Notes under the pieces: generated by a model
What the model was told of the DNA's origin: nothing
Seen by the model: only the letters and a program-made list of their open reading frames with translations
Database searches by the model: none
In this document: positions 51,992-61,739 of the stretch, piece after piece
Numbering within the stretch: position 1 is the first letter of the stretch
Layout: every line of letters begins with the position of its first letter
Program-made: the position numbers and the translations under genes
Source of the DNA: Spongiivirga citrea
Lineage (GTDB): Bacteria; Bacteroidota; Bacteroidia; Flavobacteriales; Flavobacteriaceae
Assembly (NCBI RefSeq): GCF_010671565.1
Contig: NZ_JAABOQ010000001.1
Span: 62,001-126,000 of the forward strand
Length of the DNA: 64,000 nucleotides
Reading direction: 5' to 3'

Positions 51992-53374
51992 ATGAGCGAT
52001 TTTTTATTTAAAGAATTTGATGAAGTTTCTTTAAAACAATGGAAACAGAAAATACAATTTGACCTTAAAGGTTTAGACTATAACGACACCCTAATTTGGA
52101 ATACTACTGAAGGTATTGATGTAAAACCGGTATATCATAAGGATGAATTGACCAAAACAATTCCTAATCTTAAAACAACAAAAGGTTGGAATGTTACTCA
52201 ACATATTTTTGTTGTAAACGAAAAGCGCTCTAATAAAAACGCTGTAGATGTTATTGAGCGCGGTGCAGAAGCAATCATTTTTGAATTAACGCAATCCAAA
52301 ATAGATTTTTCTGCTTTACTAAAGGGTATCGACACTAGTAATACTACTATCTATTTTAAGCTTCAATTCATTGATACTGATGTTATAAAATCAATCAATC
52401 AACTTGCCAGCCCAACCTCTAAAATATATCTTCAAATCGACCCCATAGGAAACGTGGCAAAAGGAGGTAAATGGTTTGAAAATTCAACTGTAGATTTAGA
52501 AAAACTTACTAGTTGTATCGAATCGCATGGAAATCTCAAAAGTGTCCTTGCGATAAATTCTGATTTATACCATAATGCTGGTGCGTCCATCGTACGGCAA
52601 TTAGCATATACATTGGCTCATTTAAATGAGTATTTCAATTATTTGGAACAGCATAGCCGAGCTAGTCTAAAAAATCTTTGCGTTACCATTAATACCGCTA
52701 TTGGGAATAACTACTTTTTTGAGCTGGCAAAACTAAGAGCATTGCGGTTTTTATTCGATCAACTTTCTGGTGCATATGACATAGATATATCTTGTCATAT
52801 AATAAGTACACCAGGAAAACGCAATAAAACTTTGTACGACTACAATGTGAATATGTTGCGTACTACAACAGAATGTATGAGTGCCGTTTTAGGTGGTGCA
52901 GATGCAGTTTCTAACCTTCCATACGATACACTATATCATAAAAATAACGAGTTTGGCGACCGTATTGCAAGAAATCAATTGCTTATTCTAAAAAGTGAAA
53001 GCTATTTTGATAAGGTTGAAAATCCGGCTGATGGAGCTTATTTTATTGAATCAATCTCACAACAACTAGCAGAGAAAGCATTGGATGTTTTCAAGAAAAT
53101 TGAAAGTGCAGGCGGTTTTTTACAACAGCTACAAGAAGGTGTTATTCAGCGAAAAATAAGAGAGTCCGCAACAAAACAACAGGAGCTGTTTGATACAGAA
53201 AAAGAGGTTTTGATTGGCACTAATACATATCCTAACAAAGAGGATCGTATGAAAAACGATTTGGAACTACATCCATTCGTAAAAAACAAGCCTCGTAAAA
53301 CAGTAATCGAGCCAATTATTGAAAGACGGTTGGCCGAAAAGATAGAACAAGAACGCTTAGCTAACGAACAGTAA
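51992..53374 (+). CDS. mutA: Methylmalonyl-CoA mutase small subunit
   Basis: This 460-residue protein has the TIM-barrel mutase fold but no B12-binding domain. It is the non-catalytic partner in the MutAB heterodimer; in Propionibacterium this subunit is longer and keeps a degenerate B12 domain. Visible features are [39 protein letters not shown] and [25 protein letters not shown], the last aligned with the large subunit. The gene ends one base before mutB. The short form is normal in Bacteroidota. Confidence 0.93.
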   Translation: MSDFLFKEFDEVSLKQWKQKIQFDLKGLDYNDTLIWNTTEGIDVKPVYHKDELTKTIPNLKTTKGWNVTQHIFVVNEKRSNKNAVDVIERGAEAIIFELTQSKIDFSALLKGIDTSNTTIYFKLQFIDTDVIKSINQLASPTSKIYLQIDPIGNVAKGGKWFENSTVDLEKLTSCIESHGNLKSVLAINSDLYHNAGASIVRQLAYTLAHLNEYFNYLEQHSRASLKNLCVTINTAIGNNYFFELAKLRALRFLFDQLSGAYDIDISCHIISTPGKRNKTLYDYNVNMLRTTTECMSAVLGGADAVSNLPYDTLYHKNNEFGDRIARNQLLILKSESYFDKVENPADGAYFIESISQQLAEKALDVFKKIESAGGFLQQLQEGVIQRKIRESATKQQELFDTEKEVLIGTNTYPNKEDRMKNDLELHPFVKNKPRKTVIEPIIERRLAEKIEQERLANEQ

Positions 53375-53375
53375 A

Positions 53376-55496
53376 ATGCGGAAGAACCTTCAACATTTAA
53401 GTTTAGACTTCGATAAAAAGACAGAATCAAAGTCAGCAGATTCATTTATGACTGCTGAAAACATTCCTGTAAAATCGAATTACAAACCAAAAGACATTGA
53501 TACATTCGAGCATTTAAATTTTGTTGCTGGAATCGCGCCAAATTTACGCGGTCCGTATTCCACCATGTACGTTAGACGCCCATGGACGATTAGACAATAT
53601 GCTGGTTTTTCGACGGCTGAGGAAAGTAATGCATTCTACAGACGGAATCTTGAAGCTGGACAAAAAGGACTTTCTGTTGCTTTCGATCTACCAACACATC
53701 GTGGTTATGATAGCGATCATGAACGTGTAGTTGGAGATGTAGGTAAAGCAGGTGTTGCCATTGATAGTGTTGAAGACATGAAAGTGCTTTTTGATCAAAT
53801 TCCTCTTGATCAAATGTCGGTTTCTATGACCATGAATGGAGCTGTTTTACCCATTATGGCATTTTATATTGTTGCGGCAGAAGAACAAGGTGTAAAAGCT
53901 GAATTACTTTCAGGCACAATTCAGAATGATATTCTAAAGGAGTTTATGGTACGTAATACCTACATCTACCCTCCTACACCTTCCATGAAAATCATCTCCG
54001 ATATTTTTGAATATACATCGAAAAATATGCCTAAGTTCAACTCAATAAGCATATCGGGTTACCACATGCAAGAAGCCGGTGCAACTTGTGATATTGAATT
54101 AGCATATACGCTTGCTGACGGATTAGAATATATACGGAAAGGATTAGATGCCGGAATGGAAATTGACACCTTCGCACCACGTCTATCTTTCTTTTGGGCA
54201 ATTGGGATGAACCATTTTATGGAGATCGCAAAAATGCGCGCCGCTAGAATGCTTTGGGCTAAATTGGTCAAACAATTCAATCCGAAAAACCCAAAATCCC
54301 TTGCTTTACGAACTCATTGCCAAACAAGTGGTTGGAGTTTGACAGAACAGGATCCTTTTAATAATGTTGCACGAACCTGTATCGAAGCCGCTGCAGCTGC
54401 ATTTGGAGGTACTCAAAGTTTGCATACCAATGCATTGGATGAAGCAATCGCACTACCCACTGATTTTTCAGCAAGAATAGCACGAAATACACAATTATAC
54501 CTACAACAAGAAACACATATCACCAAAACAGTCGATCCTTGGGCGGGAAGCTACTACGTAGAATCTCTTACTAATGATATTGCTGAAAAAGCGTGGAAGC
54601 TAATTCAGGAAGTTGAAGAGCTCGGTGGAATGACGAAAGCCATTGAAGCCGGTATTCCTAAAATGAGAATTGAAGAAGCTGCAGCTAGAAAGCAGGCGCG
54701 TATTGATAGTGGCCAGGATGTCATTGTCGGGGTAAACAAATATCGATTGGATCAAGAAGACCCACTTCATATTTTAGAAGTTGATAATCAAACAGTGCGT
54801 CGCCAACAAATTGCTGCTCTAGACAAGATTAAAAGAGAACGCAATGCCATAAAAGTTGAAGCAGCGCTTGCAAAATTGACAGATGCTGCCAAGAACAAAA
54901 CGGATAATTTACTAGCTTTAGCCAAAGATGCAGCAAGAGAACGGGCAACATTAGGCGAAATATCAGATGCTCTTGAGAAAATTTATGGCAGATACAAGGC
55001 CCAAATAAAATCATTTAGCGGAGTGTATAGTAAAGAAATTAGAAACGACGAGAGCTTTGAAAAAGCAAAAAAATTAGCTGATAAGGTTGCAGAACAAGAA
55101 GGGCGTCGTCCCCGGATTATGATTGCAAAAATGGGACAAGATGGTCATGACCGAGGTGCGAAAGTTGTCGCAACAGGCTATGCTGACGTTGGTTTTGATG
55201 TTGATATAGGCCCATTATTTCAAACTCCAGCGGAAGCAGCAAAGCAAGCCGTGGAAAATGATGTTCATATTCTAGGGGTTTCTTCGTTGGCTGCTGGACA
55301 TAAAACCTTGGTCCCGCAAGTGATTGCAGAATTAGAAAAATACGGTCGTGATGATATCATGGTTATTGTTGGTGGCGTAATCCCTCATCAGGACTATAAA
55401 TTTTTATTTGATGCTGGTGCTACAGCTATCTTCGGGCCCGGCACAAAAATTAGCGAAGCTGCCATTGAGATTTTAGAGATTTTGTTGGATGATTAA
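53376..55496 (+). CDS. mutB: Methylmalonyl-CoA mutase large (catalytic) subunit
   Basis: This 706-residue enzyme interconverts succinyl-CoA and (R)-methylmalonyl-CoA with adenosylcobalamin. The barrel contains [33 protein letters not shown] and [17 protein letters not shown]. The C-terminal B12 domain has Asp589-x-His591-xx-Gly594 (GQDGHDRG), the His that coordinates cobalt, then [11 protein letters not shown] and [11 protein letters not shown]. It works with mutA for propionate metabolism. A downstream A/T-rich inverted repeat (55499-55521) may end the transcript. Confidence 0.97.
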   Translation: MRKNLQHLSLDFDKKTESKSADSFMTAENIPVKSNYKPKDIDTFEHLNFVAGIAPNLRGPYSTMYVRRPWTIRQYAGFSTAEESNAFYRRNLEAGQKGLSVAFDLPTHRGYDSDHERVVGDVGKAGVAIDSVEDMKVLFDQIPLDQMSVSMTMNGAVLPIMAFYIVAAEEQGVKAELLSGTIQNDILKEFMVRNTYIYPPTPSMKIISDIFEYTSKNMPKFNSISISGYHMQEAGATCDIELAYTLADGLEYIRKGLDAGMEIDTFAPRLSFFWAIGMNHFMEIAKMRAARMLWAKLVKQFNPKNPKSLALRTHCQTSGWSLTEQDPFNNVARTCIEAAAAAFGGTQSLHTNALDEAIALPTDFSARIARNTQLYLQQETHITKTVDPWAGSYYVESLTNDIAEKAWKLIQEVEELGGMTKAIEAGIPKMRIEEAAARKQARIDSGQDVIVGVNKYRLDQEDPLHILEVDNQTVRRQQIAALDKIKRERNAIKVEAALAKLTDAAKNKTDNLLALAKDAARERATLGEISDALEKIYGRYKAQIKSFSGVYSKEIRNDESFEKAKKLADKVAEQEGRRPRIMIAKMGQDGHDRGAKVVATGYADVGFDVDIGPLFQTPAEAAKQAVENDVHILGVSSLAAGHKTLVPQVIAELEKYGRDDIMVIVGGVIPHQDYKFLFDAGATAIFGPGTKISEAAIEILEILLDD

Positions 55497-55498
55497 TA

Positions 55499-55521
55499 AT
55501 TCTAAAATTGAATTTTAGAAT
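55499..55521 (+). repeat. A/T-only perfect inverted repeat after mutB
   Basis: Arms ATTCTAAAATT and AATTTTAGAAT, 11 bp each, flank a single G just after the mutB stop codon. The hairpin has few G-C pairs and no T-run, so it is unlikely to be a classic terminator. It may stabilise the 3' end or bind a dimeric protein. Confidence 0.5.
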
Positions 55522-55747
55522 CCCAATTCCAAGGGCGAAACTAAAATCTACTCTAATGTTTTGACTAAACGATAGTGCAATCAAAATTATCGAGAATCAT
55601 GTTCAATAACTATCCCACTCTCTTGATTAAACGCTGGTGTCTTCAGAACGCCTCATTTATCAACTAAAAATTTAGTTAAAATTTTAGAATTTATTTTCTA
55701 CAATAGTAGAATAACCTTACATTCGTTTACGAACAAAATAATCACCC

Positions 55748-58579
55748 ATGCAAAAATTAACACTAACTACATTATTGTCGTTCTTTCTAGCGTTTCAAAT
55801 AGGAAATGCCCAAGAAGGAATGAAAAAATCACTCGAACCTTCGAGTGCTATTCCAACTGATCCTAATGTCAAAATTGGAAAATTAGATAATGGTCTAACG
55901 TATTACATTCGTAATAATGGAAAGCCAGAAGATAAATTGGAACTTCGTTTAGCTATTAACGCGGGTTCTATTCTAGAAGACAAAGATCAACTAGGCCTTG
56001 CTCATTTTATGGAGCATATGAACTTTAATGGCACTAAGAATTTTAAAAAGAATGAATTAGTTGATTATCTTCAAAGCATAGGCGTGCAATTTGGTGCCGA
56101 TTTGAATGCCTATACGAGCTTTGACGAAACTGTTTACATTCTTCCAATACCTAGTGATGATCCTGAAAAATTAGAAAAGGGATTCCAAATTCTTGAAGAT
56201 TGGGCACACGGTGCTACTTTGACTGATGAAGCGATCGATGGTGAACGCGGAGTGGTTTTAGAAGAATATCGTTTAGGACTTGGTCCCGATAAGCGAATGA
56301 TGCAGGAATATCTTCCTAAAATGATGTACGGATCTAAATATGCCGAGCGTCTTCCTATTGGTAAAAAAGACGTATTAGAAAATTTCAAATACAAATCTGT
56401 TAGAAATTACTTCAAGGATTGGTACCGCCCAGACCTAATGGCAGTAGTTGCTGTTGGTGATTTGGATCCTGCGACTACTGAAAAAATGATCAAAGAGCAC
56501 TTTGGAAAGATCAAAAAAGTAAAAAATCCACGTAAGCGCGAAGTATTTGATCTTCCTAATCACGAAGAAACTTTTGTTGCGATTGCCAGTGATAAAGAAG
56601 CAGCCTTTTCAAGAGTACAAGTAATGTACAAGGATCGTGAGAATTCAACTCCAACAAAAACAGTTCTAGACTACAGAACTCAAATAGTAAGAGGTTTGTT
56701 TTCAACAATGTTGAATAATCGATTGAATGAACTGCGCAATAGTCCGAACCCTCCTTTTGTATTCGGTTTTTCTTATTATGGTGGAACATTTGCTAGAAAT
56801 AAAAATGCATATCAATCGTCAGCAACAACGAGTCCGGAAGGTCAGTTAAACGGACTTCGTGCGATGCTAACTGAAAATGAGCGTGTTCGCAGACACGGAT
56901 TTAATACGGGTGAATTTGAGCGTGCTAAAAAAGAGATTTTAGCTCGTTTAGAAAAGTCTTTCAAAGATCGTGACAAACAAGAAAGTGGTCGTATTGTAAA
57001 TCAATATGTGTATAACTACTTAGAGGAGTCTCCAATTCCCGGCATTGAGTGGTCTTATGACTTCAACAAGAAAGTAATGCCAACTATTGAATTGGCAGAG
57101 ATAAATGATCTAATTAAAGGGTTTATTCACGATGATAACCGTGTTATTGTAATTACTGGACCTGAAAAGGAAGGGCTTAAAAAGGTTACAGAAAAAGAAG
57201 TTCTTGATTTAATTAAGGAAGTTGAAGCTGCGAATATTCAGCCCTACGAAGACGAAGAGGTTGCAAGTGCTTTAATTGAAACACTTCCAGCTGCGGGAAC
57301 TATCACTAATGAGGAAACTAATGCCAAACTTGGATTTACCAAACTAACATTAAGCAATGGTGCTACGGTAACATATAAGAAAACTGATTTTAAAAATGAT
57401 GAGATCTTATTCCAAGCATATAGTCCAGGAGGAACAAGTTTATATTCCGATGAAGAGTTTAAGGCAACCACCTTCGCTAATGGTGGATTATCTCAAGCTG
57501 GAATCGCTGGTTTATCACTTAATGATATGAATAAGTATATGAGTGGTAAAATTGTGCGCGTTAATCCATCTATAGGTGGTTTTAGTGAGAATTTTAGAGG
57601 AAGTGCTGCACCGAAGGATATTCAGACTCTATTTGAAATGGTGCACTTGTATTTCACTTCATTGAATAAAAATGACGAGGCGTTTCAATCATATATCACC
57701 AAGCAAAAAAGTTTCTTAGGAAACTTAATGGCCAATCCTCAATTCTTCTTCTCCAATGAGATAGGAAAAGTTAGAAACAAAGGCAATAGCCGTTATGTTG
57801 GCTTCCCAACTCCAGAGGCCATGGAGAAAGCTGATTATGATTTAGCTTACAAAAAGTATCAGGAGCGTTTTGCCGATGCCGGAGATTTCCATTTCTATTT
57901 TGTTGGTAATGTAGACGAAGCCAAGATTAAAGAATTGAGTACAAAGTACCTAGCTTCCCTTCCAGGTAAGGGTAGCAATGAGAAATACGTTGCCACGAAG
58001 TTCAGAAGAAAAGATGCTTATCATAAAGAAGTTATAAAAAGAGGAAAAGATCCTAAGAGTCGAGTACAAATTACTTGGGAAGAAGCTGATGTGAAATACG
58101 ATGGTGATGAAGCTAGTTACATTGCCGCATTGGGTGAAGTGCTCACAATTAAATTAGTAGAAAAGCTTCGTGAAGAAGAAGGCGGAGTATACGGTGTTGG
58201 GGCAAGAGGCAGCATGAGTAAAATCTCATTTAGCAATGTTACTTTTAGCATTTCTTTCCCTTGCGGGCCTGAAAATGTAGACAAATTGGTTGCAGCAGCT
58301 TTAGCAGAAGTTGAAAAAATAAAGAAAGAAGGACCGACCGAAAAAGACTTGAATAAGGTAAAAGAAACATACTTATTGAACAGAAAAGAAAGTCTAAAAC
58401 AAAACCGGTTCTGGATGTCCAATTTAGTTCGTGCAGATCAAGAAGGTCGCGATATTAATAAAATGAATGACTACGAAAAGAATGTAAAAGCAATGACTCA
58501 AAAAGACATTCAAAAAGTAGCGAATAAATATCTAGACGAAAATTACTTCTTGGCACTCTTAATGCCAGAAGATCAATAA
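55748..58579 (+). CDS. M16 family zinc metallopeptidase (insulinase-like), secreted
   Basis: This 943-residue protein has a signal peptide (FFLAFQIGNAQ), then an M16 catalytic domain with the inverted zinc motif His86-Phe-Met-Glu89-His90 (LAHFMEHMNF) and a distal Glu in GERGVVLEEYRLG. A second, inactive M16 half starts around residue 530 (LTLSNGATVTYKKTDFKND). The two halves form a clamshell that degrades peptides in the periplasm or outside the cell. It is monocistronic, with a strong terminator. Confidence 0.95.
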   Translation: MQKLTLTTLLSFFLAFQIGNAQEGMKKSLEPSSAIPTDPNVKIGKLDNGLTYYIRNNGKPEDKLELRLAINAGSILEDKDQLGLAHFMEHMNFNGTKNFKKNELVDYLQSIGVQFGADLNAYTSFDETVYILPIPSDDPEKLEKGFQILEDWAHGATLTDEAIDGERGVVLEEYRLGLGPDKRMMQEYLPKMMYGSKYAERLPIGKKDVLENFKYKSVRNYFKDWYRPDLMAVVAVGDLDPATTEKMIKEHFGKIKKVKNPRKREVFDLPNHEETFVAIASDKEAAFSRVQVMYKDRENSTPTKTVLDYRTQIVRGLFSTMLNNRLNELRNSPNPPFVFGFSYYGGTFARNKNAYQSSATTSPEGQLNGLRAMLTENERVRRHGFNTGEFERAKKEILARLEKSFKDRDKQESGRIVNQYVYNYLEESPIPGIEWSYDFNKKVMPTIELAEINDLIKGFIHDDNRVIVITGPEKEGLKKVTEKEVLDLIKEVEAANIQPYEDEEVASALIETLPAAGTITNEETNAKLGFTKLTLSNGATVTYKKTDFKNDEILFQAYSPGGTSLYSDEEFKATTFANGGLSQAGIAGLSLNDMNKYMSGKIVRVNPSIGGFSENFRGSAAPKDIQTLFEMVHLYFTSLNKNDEAFQSYITKQKSFLGNLMANPQFFFSNEIGKVRNKGNSRYVGFPTPEAMEKADYDLAYKKYQERFADAGDFHFYFVGNVDEAKIKELSTKYLASLPGKGSNEKYVATKFRRKDAYHKEVIKRGKDPKSRVQITWEEADVKYDGDEASYIAALGEVLTIKLVEKLREEEGGVYGVGARGSMSKISFSNVTFSISFPCGPENVDKLVAAALAEVEKIKKEGPTEKDLNKVKETYLLNRKESLKQNRFWMSNLVRADQEGRDINKMNDYEKNVKAMTQKDIQKVANKYLDENYFLALLMPEDQ

Positions 58580-58607
58580 GATATTTTTGGATAAAACCAT
58601 GATTAAG

Positions 58608-58632
58608 AAAAGGCTGCAAATTGCAGCCTTTT
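58608..58632 (+). terminator. Rho-independent terminator of the M16 peptidase gene
   Basis: A perfect 10-bp stem (AAAAGGCTGC/GCAGCCTTTT) with a 5-nt loop lies 29 bp after the stop. Only four T residues end the stem, but the G-C core is strong. It isolates the peptidase from parA. Confidence 0.85.
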
Positions 58633-58713
58633 CCATTTAAATACTGTTAACAAAATTCATTTTTAATACTCGCAAATAATCGTATTTTTACCACTAACAA
58701 TCTTACATTTTTC

Positions 58714-59478
58714 ATGGGCAAAATCATTGCTATTGCTAACCAAAAAGGCGGAGTTGGTAAAACCACTACTTCCGTAAATCTTGCAGCTTCATTAGGAGTT
58801 TTAGAAAAAAAAGTTCTTCTTATTGATGCTGACCCCCAAGCAAATGCGACTTCTGGTCTTGGTATTGATGTTGAAGGTGTTGACATAGGCACCTACCAGT
58901 TGCTAGAACACACCAAAAAACCCGAAGATGCTATTGTGTCTTGCGATTCCCCAAATGTTGATCTTATTCCTGCGCATATTGACCTTGTAGCGATCGAAAT
59001 TGAATTGGTTGATAAAGAAGAACGTGAGTATATGCTAAAAAAAGCAATTGATCATTTAAAGTCTAAATACGACTATATTTTGATTGACTGTGCACCTTCT
59101 TTGGGCTTGTTAACTTTAAATGCATTAACTGCGGCAGACTCGGTTATTATTCCGATACAATGCGAATATTTCGCATTAGAAGGATTAGGGAAATTATTAA
59201 ACACTATTAAAAGTGTTCAAAAAATACATAACAGTAATTTAGATATTGAAGGCTTGTTATTAACAATGTACGATAGTCGACTTCGATTATCTAACCAAGT
59301 AGTAGAAGAAGTACAAAAGCATTTTAGCGACATGGTTTTTAAAACCATCATTCAACGAAATGTTCGTTTAAGTGAAGCTCCTAGTTATGGAGAAAGCATT
59401 ATAAACTACGATGCGGGTAGTAAGGGTGCCGCAAATTACCTAAATTTGGCCCACGAAGTGATCAATAAAAACGCATAA
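58714..59478 (+). CDS. parA: Chromosome partitioning ATPase ParA/Soj
   Basis: This 254-residue ATPase has the deviant Walker A KGGVGKTT at residues 11-18, LLIDADPQANATSGLG (Walker A'), ILIDCAPSLGLLTLNAL (Walker B) and IPIQCEYFALEGL. It binds DNA dynamically and moves ParB-bound origin regions. It precedes parB by 4 bp. Its location near dnaA (about 14 kb away) fits an origin-proximal region. Confidence 0.97.
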   Translation: MGKIIAIANQKGGVGKTTTSVNLAASLGVLEKKVLLIDADPQANATSGLGIDVEGVDIGTYQLLEHTKKPEDAIVSCDSPNVDLIPAHIDLVAIEIELVDKEEREYMLKKAIDHLKSKYDYILIDCAPSLGLLTLNALTAADSVIIPIQCEYFALEGLGKLLNTIKSVQKIHNSNLDIEGLLLTMYDSRLRLSNQVVEEVQKHFSDMVFKTIIQRNVRLSEAPSYGESIINYDAGSKGAANYLNLAHEVINKNA

Positions 59479-59482
59479 TAGT

Positions 59483-60385
59483 ATGGCAAAGGCTACTAAA
59501 AAACAAGCGTTAGGAAGAGGATTATCAGCATTATTAAAAGATCCAGAGAATGACATACAATCTGCATCGGACAAAAATGCAGATAAGGTTGTAGGCAATA
59601 TTGTTGAATTAGATCTTTCTAGTATCGATGTAAATCCGCATCAACCAAGAACCAATTTCAATGAAGATGTCCTTAGAGAACTTGCTTCTTCAATCCGCGA
59701 ACTTGGTGTCATTCAACCAATAACAGTAAGAAAATTAGGTTTTAATAAATATCAGCTAATATCAGGTGAGCGACGTTTTAGAGCCTCGAAACTATTAGGT
59801 CTTGAAACCATTCCCGCATACATTCGCATTGCGAACGACCAAGAGTCGTTAGAAATGGCTTTAGTTGAAAATATTCAACGTCAAGATCTAGATCCTATTG
59901 AAATAGCACTATCCTATCAACGTTTAATCGACGATGTAAAGCTTACTCAAGAAGAAATGAGTGAACGTGTTGGTAAAAAGCGATCTACTATTGCGAACTA
60001 TCTACGTCTTCTGAAATTAGACCCAATTATACAAACGGGAATTCGTGACGGTTTTTTAAGTATGGGTCACGGTCGTGCTTTAATTAATATTGAAAACAAA
60101 GGCGATCAATTAGATATTTATGAAGAAGTAATCACGAAAAATCTAAGCGTACGTGATACCGAGCGTCTAGTTCGTAATTACCATAGTGACAAAGAAATAA
60201 ATACCCACGCTGCTACTAACGAAGTCCCAAAATATATTAAAAAAGGGTTAAAAGACTTTTCTGACTACTTTATGACTGCTGTCGACGTTAAATTTGCTAA
60301 GAGCGGCAAGGGAAAAATAATGATTCCTTTTGGCTCTGAACAAGAATTTACACGTCTTAAAAAATTAATTAAGGGTGACGATTAG
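59483..60385 (+). CDS. parB: Chromosome partitioning protein ParB/Spo0J
   Basis: This 300-residue CTPase and DNA-binding protein starts QALGRGLSALL. It carries the CTP-binding ELGVIQPITVRKLG and GERRFRASKLLG (GERRxRA motif), ENIQRQDLDPIE, the HTH KKRSTIANYLRLLKLD and a C-terminal dimerisation part. It loads at parS sites and spreads. I did not find an obvious parS palindrome (TGTTTCACGTGAAACA-like) in this window. Confidence 0.97.
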   Translation: MAKATKKQALGRGLSALLKDPENDIQSASDKNADKVVGNIVELDLSSIDVNPHQPRTNFNEDVLRELASSIRELGVIQPITVRKLGFNKYQLISGERRFRASKLLGLETIPAYIRIANDQESLEMALVENIQRQDLDPIEIALSYQRLIDDVKLTQEEMSERVGKKRSTIANYLRLLKLDPIIQTGIRDGFLSMGHGRALINIENKGDQLDIYEEVITKNLSVRDTERLVRNYHSDKEINTHAATNEVPKYIKKGLKDFSDYFMTAVDVKFAKSGKGKIMIPFGSEQEFTRLKKLIKGDD

Positions 60386-60977
60386 GTTAATATTCCTCTT
60401 CTTTTTTTTATGCTTTTTTTCGAATGATCTCTGGTCTCAAAAAAAATCGGATAATGACAGCCTATTGGTTAAAGTTGATACAGTTAAAGCAAAATTCAAG
60501 AAAGCTCGAAGAGTAAATCTCGACCCAAATGCGCCCGCGAAAGCCGCATTCTATTCAGCGGTACTTCCTGGACTAGGCCAAGCCTACAACAGCAAATATT
60601 GGAAAATTCCTATTGTTTATGGAGCACTCGGTACTAGTATGTACTTGTACATTAATAATAACAATGAGTACAATAGATTTAGAGATGAATTTAAGCGCCG
60701 TCTTGATTTGGGACTCGACGGACCTCCAGAAACTGGTGAGTTTAGCAATTTGACCAATCAAGCCTTAATAGAAGCTCAAGAACTATTTCAGCGTAATCGC
60801 GACTTGGCATTATTAATATCGGTAGGATTGTACGCATTAAACATCATCGATGCAAATGTCGATGCACATTTACAGCAATACAACGTAAACGAGCAATTAA
60901 CATTTACTCCCAAAATATTTCAAGATCCGCTTAATTTTAGTACGAGCGTGACACTTTCGATTACCTATAATTTTTAA
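60375..60977 (+). CDS. DUF5683 membrane protein with signal peptide
   Basis: This 200-residue protein starts at GTG within the last codons of parB. The signal peptide is LIFLFFFLCFFSNDLWSQ. The DUF5683 domain contains NAPAKAAFYSAVLPGLGQAYNSKYWK and IPIVYGALGTSMYLYINNNNEY, split over two helices; the PGxGQ motif is also seen in P5-like small membrane proteins. Near the C-terminus, LALLISVGLYALNIIDANVDAHL forms another helix. The function is unknown. It is conserved between parB and dapB in Flavobacteriaceae. Confidence 0.85.
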   Translation: MTIRLIFLFFFLCFFSNDLWSQKKSDNDSLLVKVDTVKAKFKKARRVNLDPNAPAKAAFYSAVLPGLGQAYNSKYWKIPIVYGALGTSMYLYINNNNEYNRFRDEFKRRLDLGLDGPPETGEFSNLTNQALIEAQELFQRNRDLALLISVGLYALNIIDANVDAHLQQYNVNEQLTFTPKIFQDPLNFSTSVTLSITYNF

Positions 60978-60981
60978 GTTT

Positions 60982-61683
60982 ATGCAAATCGCCCTTTTAG
61001 GATATGGAAAAATGGGTAAAACCATCGAAAAACTTGCTATAGAACGAGGTCATCAGATCATATTAACCGTTGACAAAGGTCAAAACGACTTTGATATTAG
61101 CAAAGCGGATGTTGCGATTGATTTTAGCATTCCTGATGCCGCAGTAAACAATATTATCACTTGTTTAAGAAATAATGTTCCTGTTATATCTGGGACGACA
61201 GGCTGGCTAGAACATTATGATGAGATGGTTGATTTGTGTAATCAAAAAGATGGTGCTTTTATTTATGCTTCAAACTTTAGCCTGGGCGTTAATATTTTCT
61301 TTGAATTAAATACGCAGTTAGCAAAAATGATGAAGCAACTTTCGCAGTATAATGTGAGTATGGAAGAAATTCATCACACCCAAAAACTGGATGCGCCCAG
61401 CGGCACCGCCATAAGTTTAGCGGAAGGTATCATTGAAAATAGTAATTATACTGATTGGGTTTTAGATGCAGAAGAAGATGAAAAAATTCCAATTAAGGCA
61501 GTTCGAACTCCTGATGTTCCAGGCACGCACACCGTGAGTTATACTTCGCATGTTGATACTATTGATATAAAGCACACAGCCCATAACCGACAGGGGTTTG
61601 CTTTGGGCGCTATTATTGCTGCTGAATGGATTATTGGGAAAAAGGGTGTATTTAGTATGAAAGACGTGTTAAATATTGCCTAA
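60982..61683 (+). CDS. dapB: 4-hydroxy-tetrahydrodipicolinate reductase
   Basis: This 233-residue NAD(P)H enzyme acts in the diaminopimelate/lysine pathway. The N-terminal nucleotide motif is LLGYGKMGKTIEKLA. The catalytic signature EIHHTQKLDAPSGTA has His131, His132 and Lys135, and SNFSLGVNIFFELN precedes it. It is slightly shorter than the E. coli enzyme, as usual in Bacteroidota. It is four bases downstream of DUF5683 and 56 bp upstream of lepB, in the parAB run. Confidence 0.96.
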   Translation: MQIALLGYGKMGKTIEKLAIERGHQIILTVDKGQNDFDISKADVAIDFSIPDAAVNNIITCLRNNVPVISGTTGWLEHYDEMVDLCNQKDGAFIYASNFSLGVNIFFELNTQLAKMMKQLSQYNVSMEEIHHTQKLDAPSGTAISLAEGIIENSNYTDWVLDAEEDEKIPIKAVRTPDVPGTHTVSYTSHVDTIDIKHTAHNRQGFALGAIIAAEWIIGKKGVFSMKDVLNIA

Positions 61684-61739
61684 CGGGCTTCAAACCAATA
61701 AATAAATTTTTGTTTCTTGCACAAAACTAAAACAACTGT

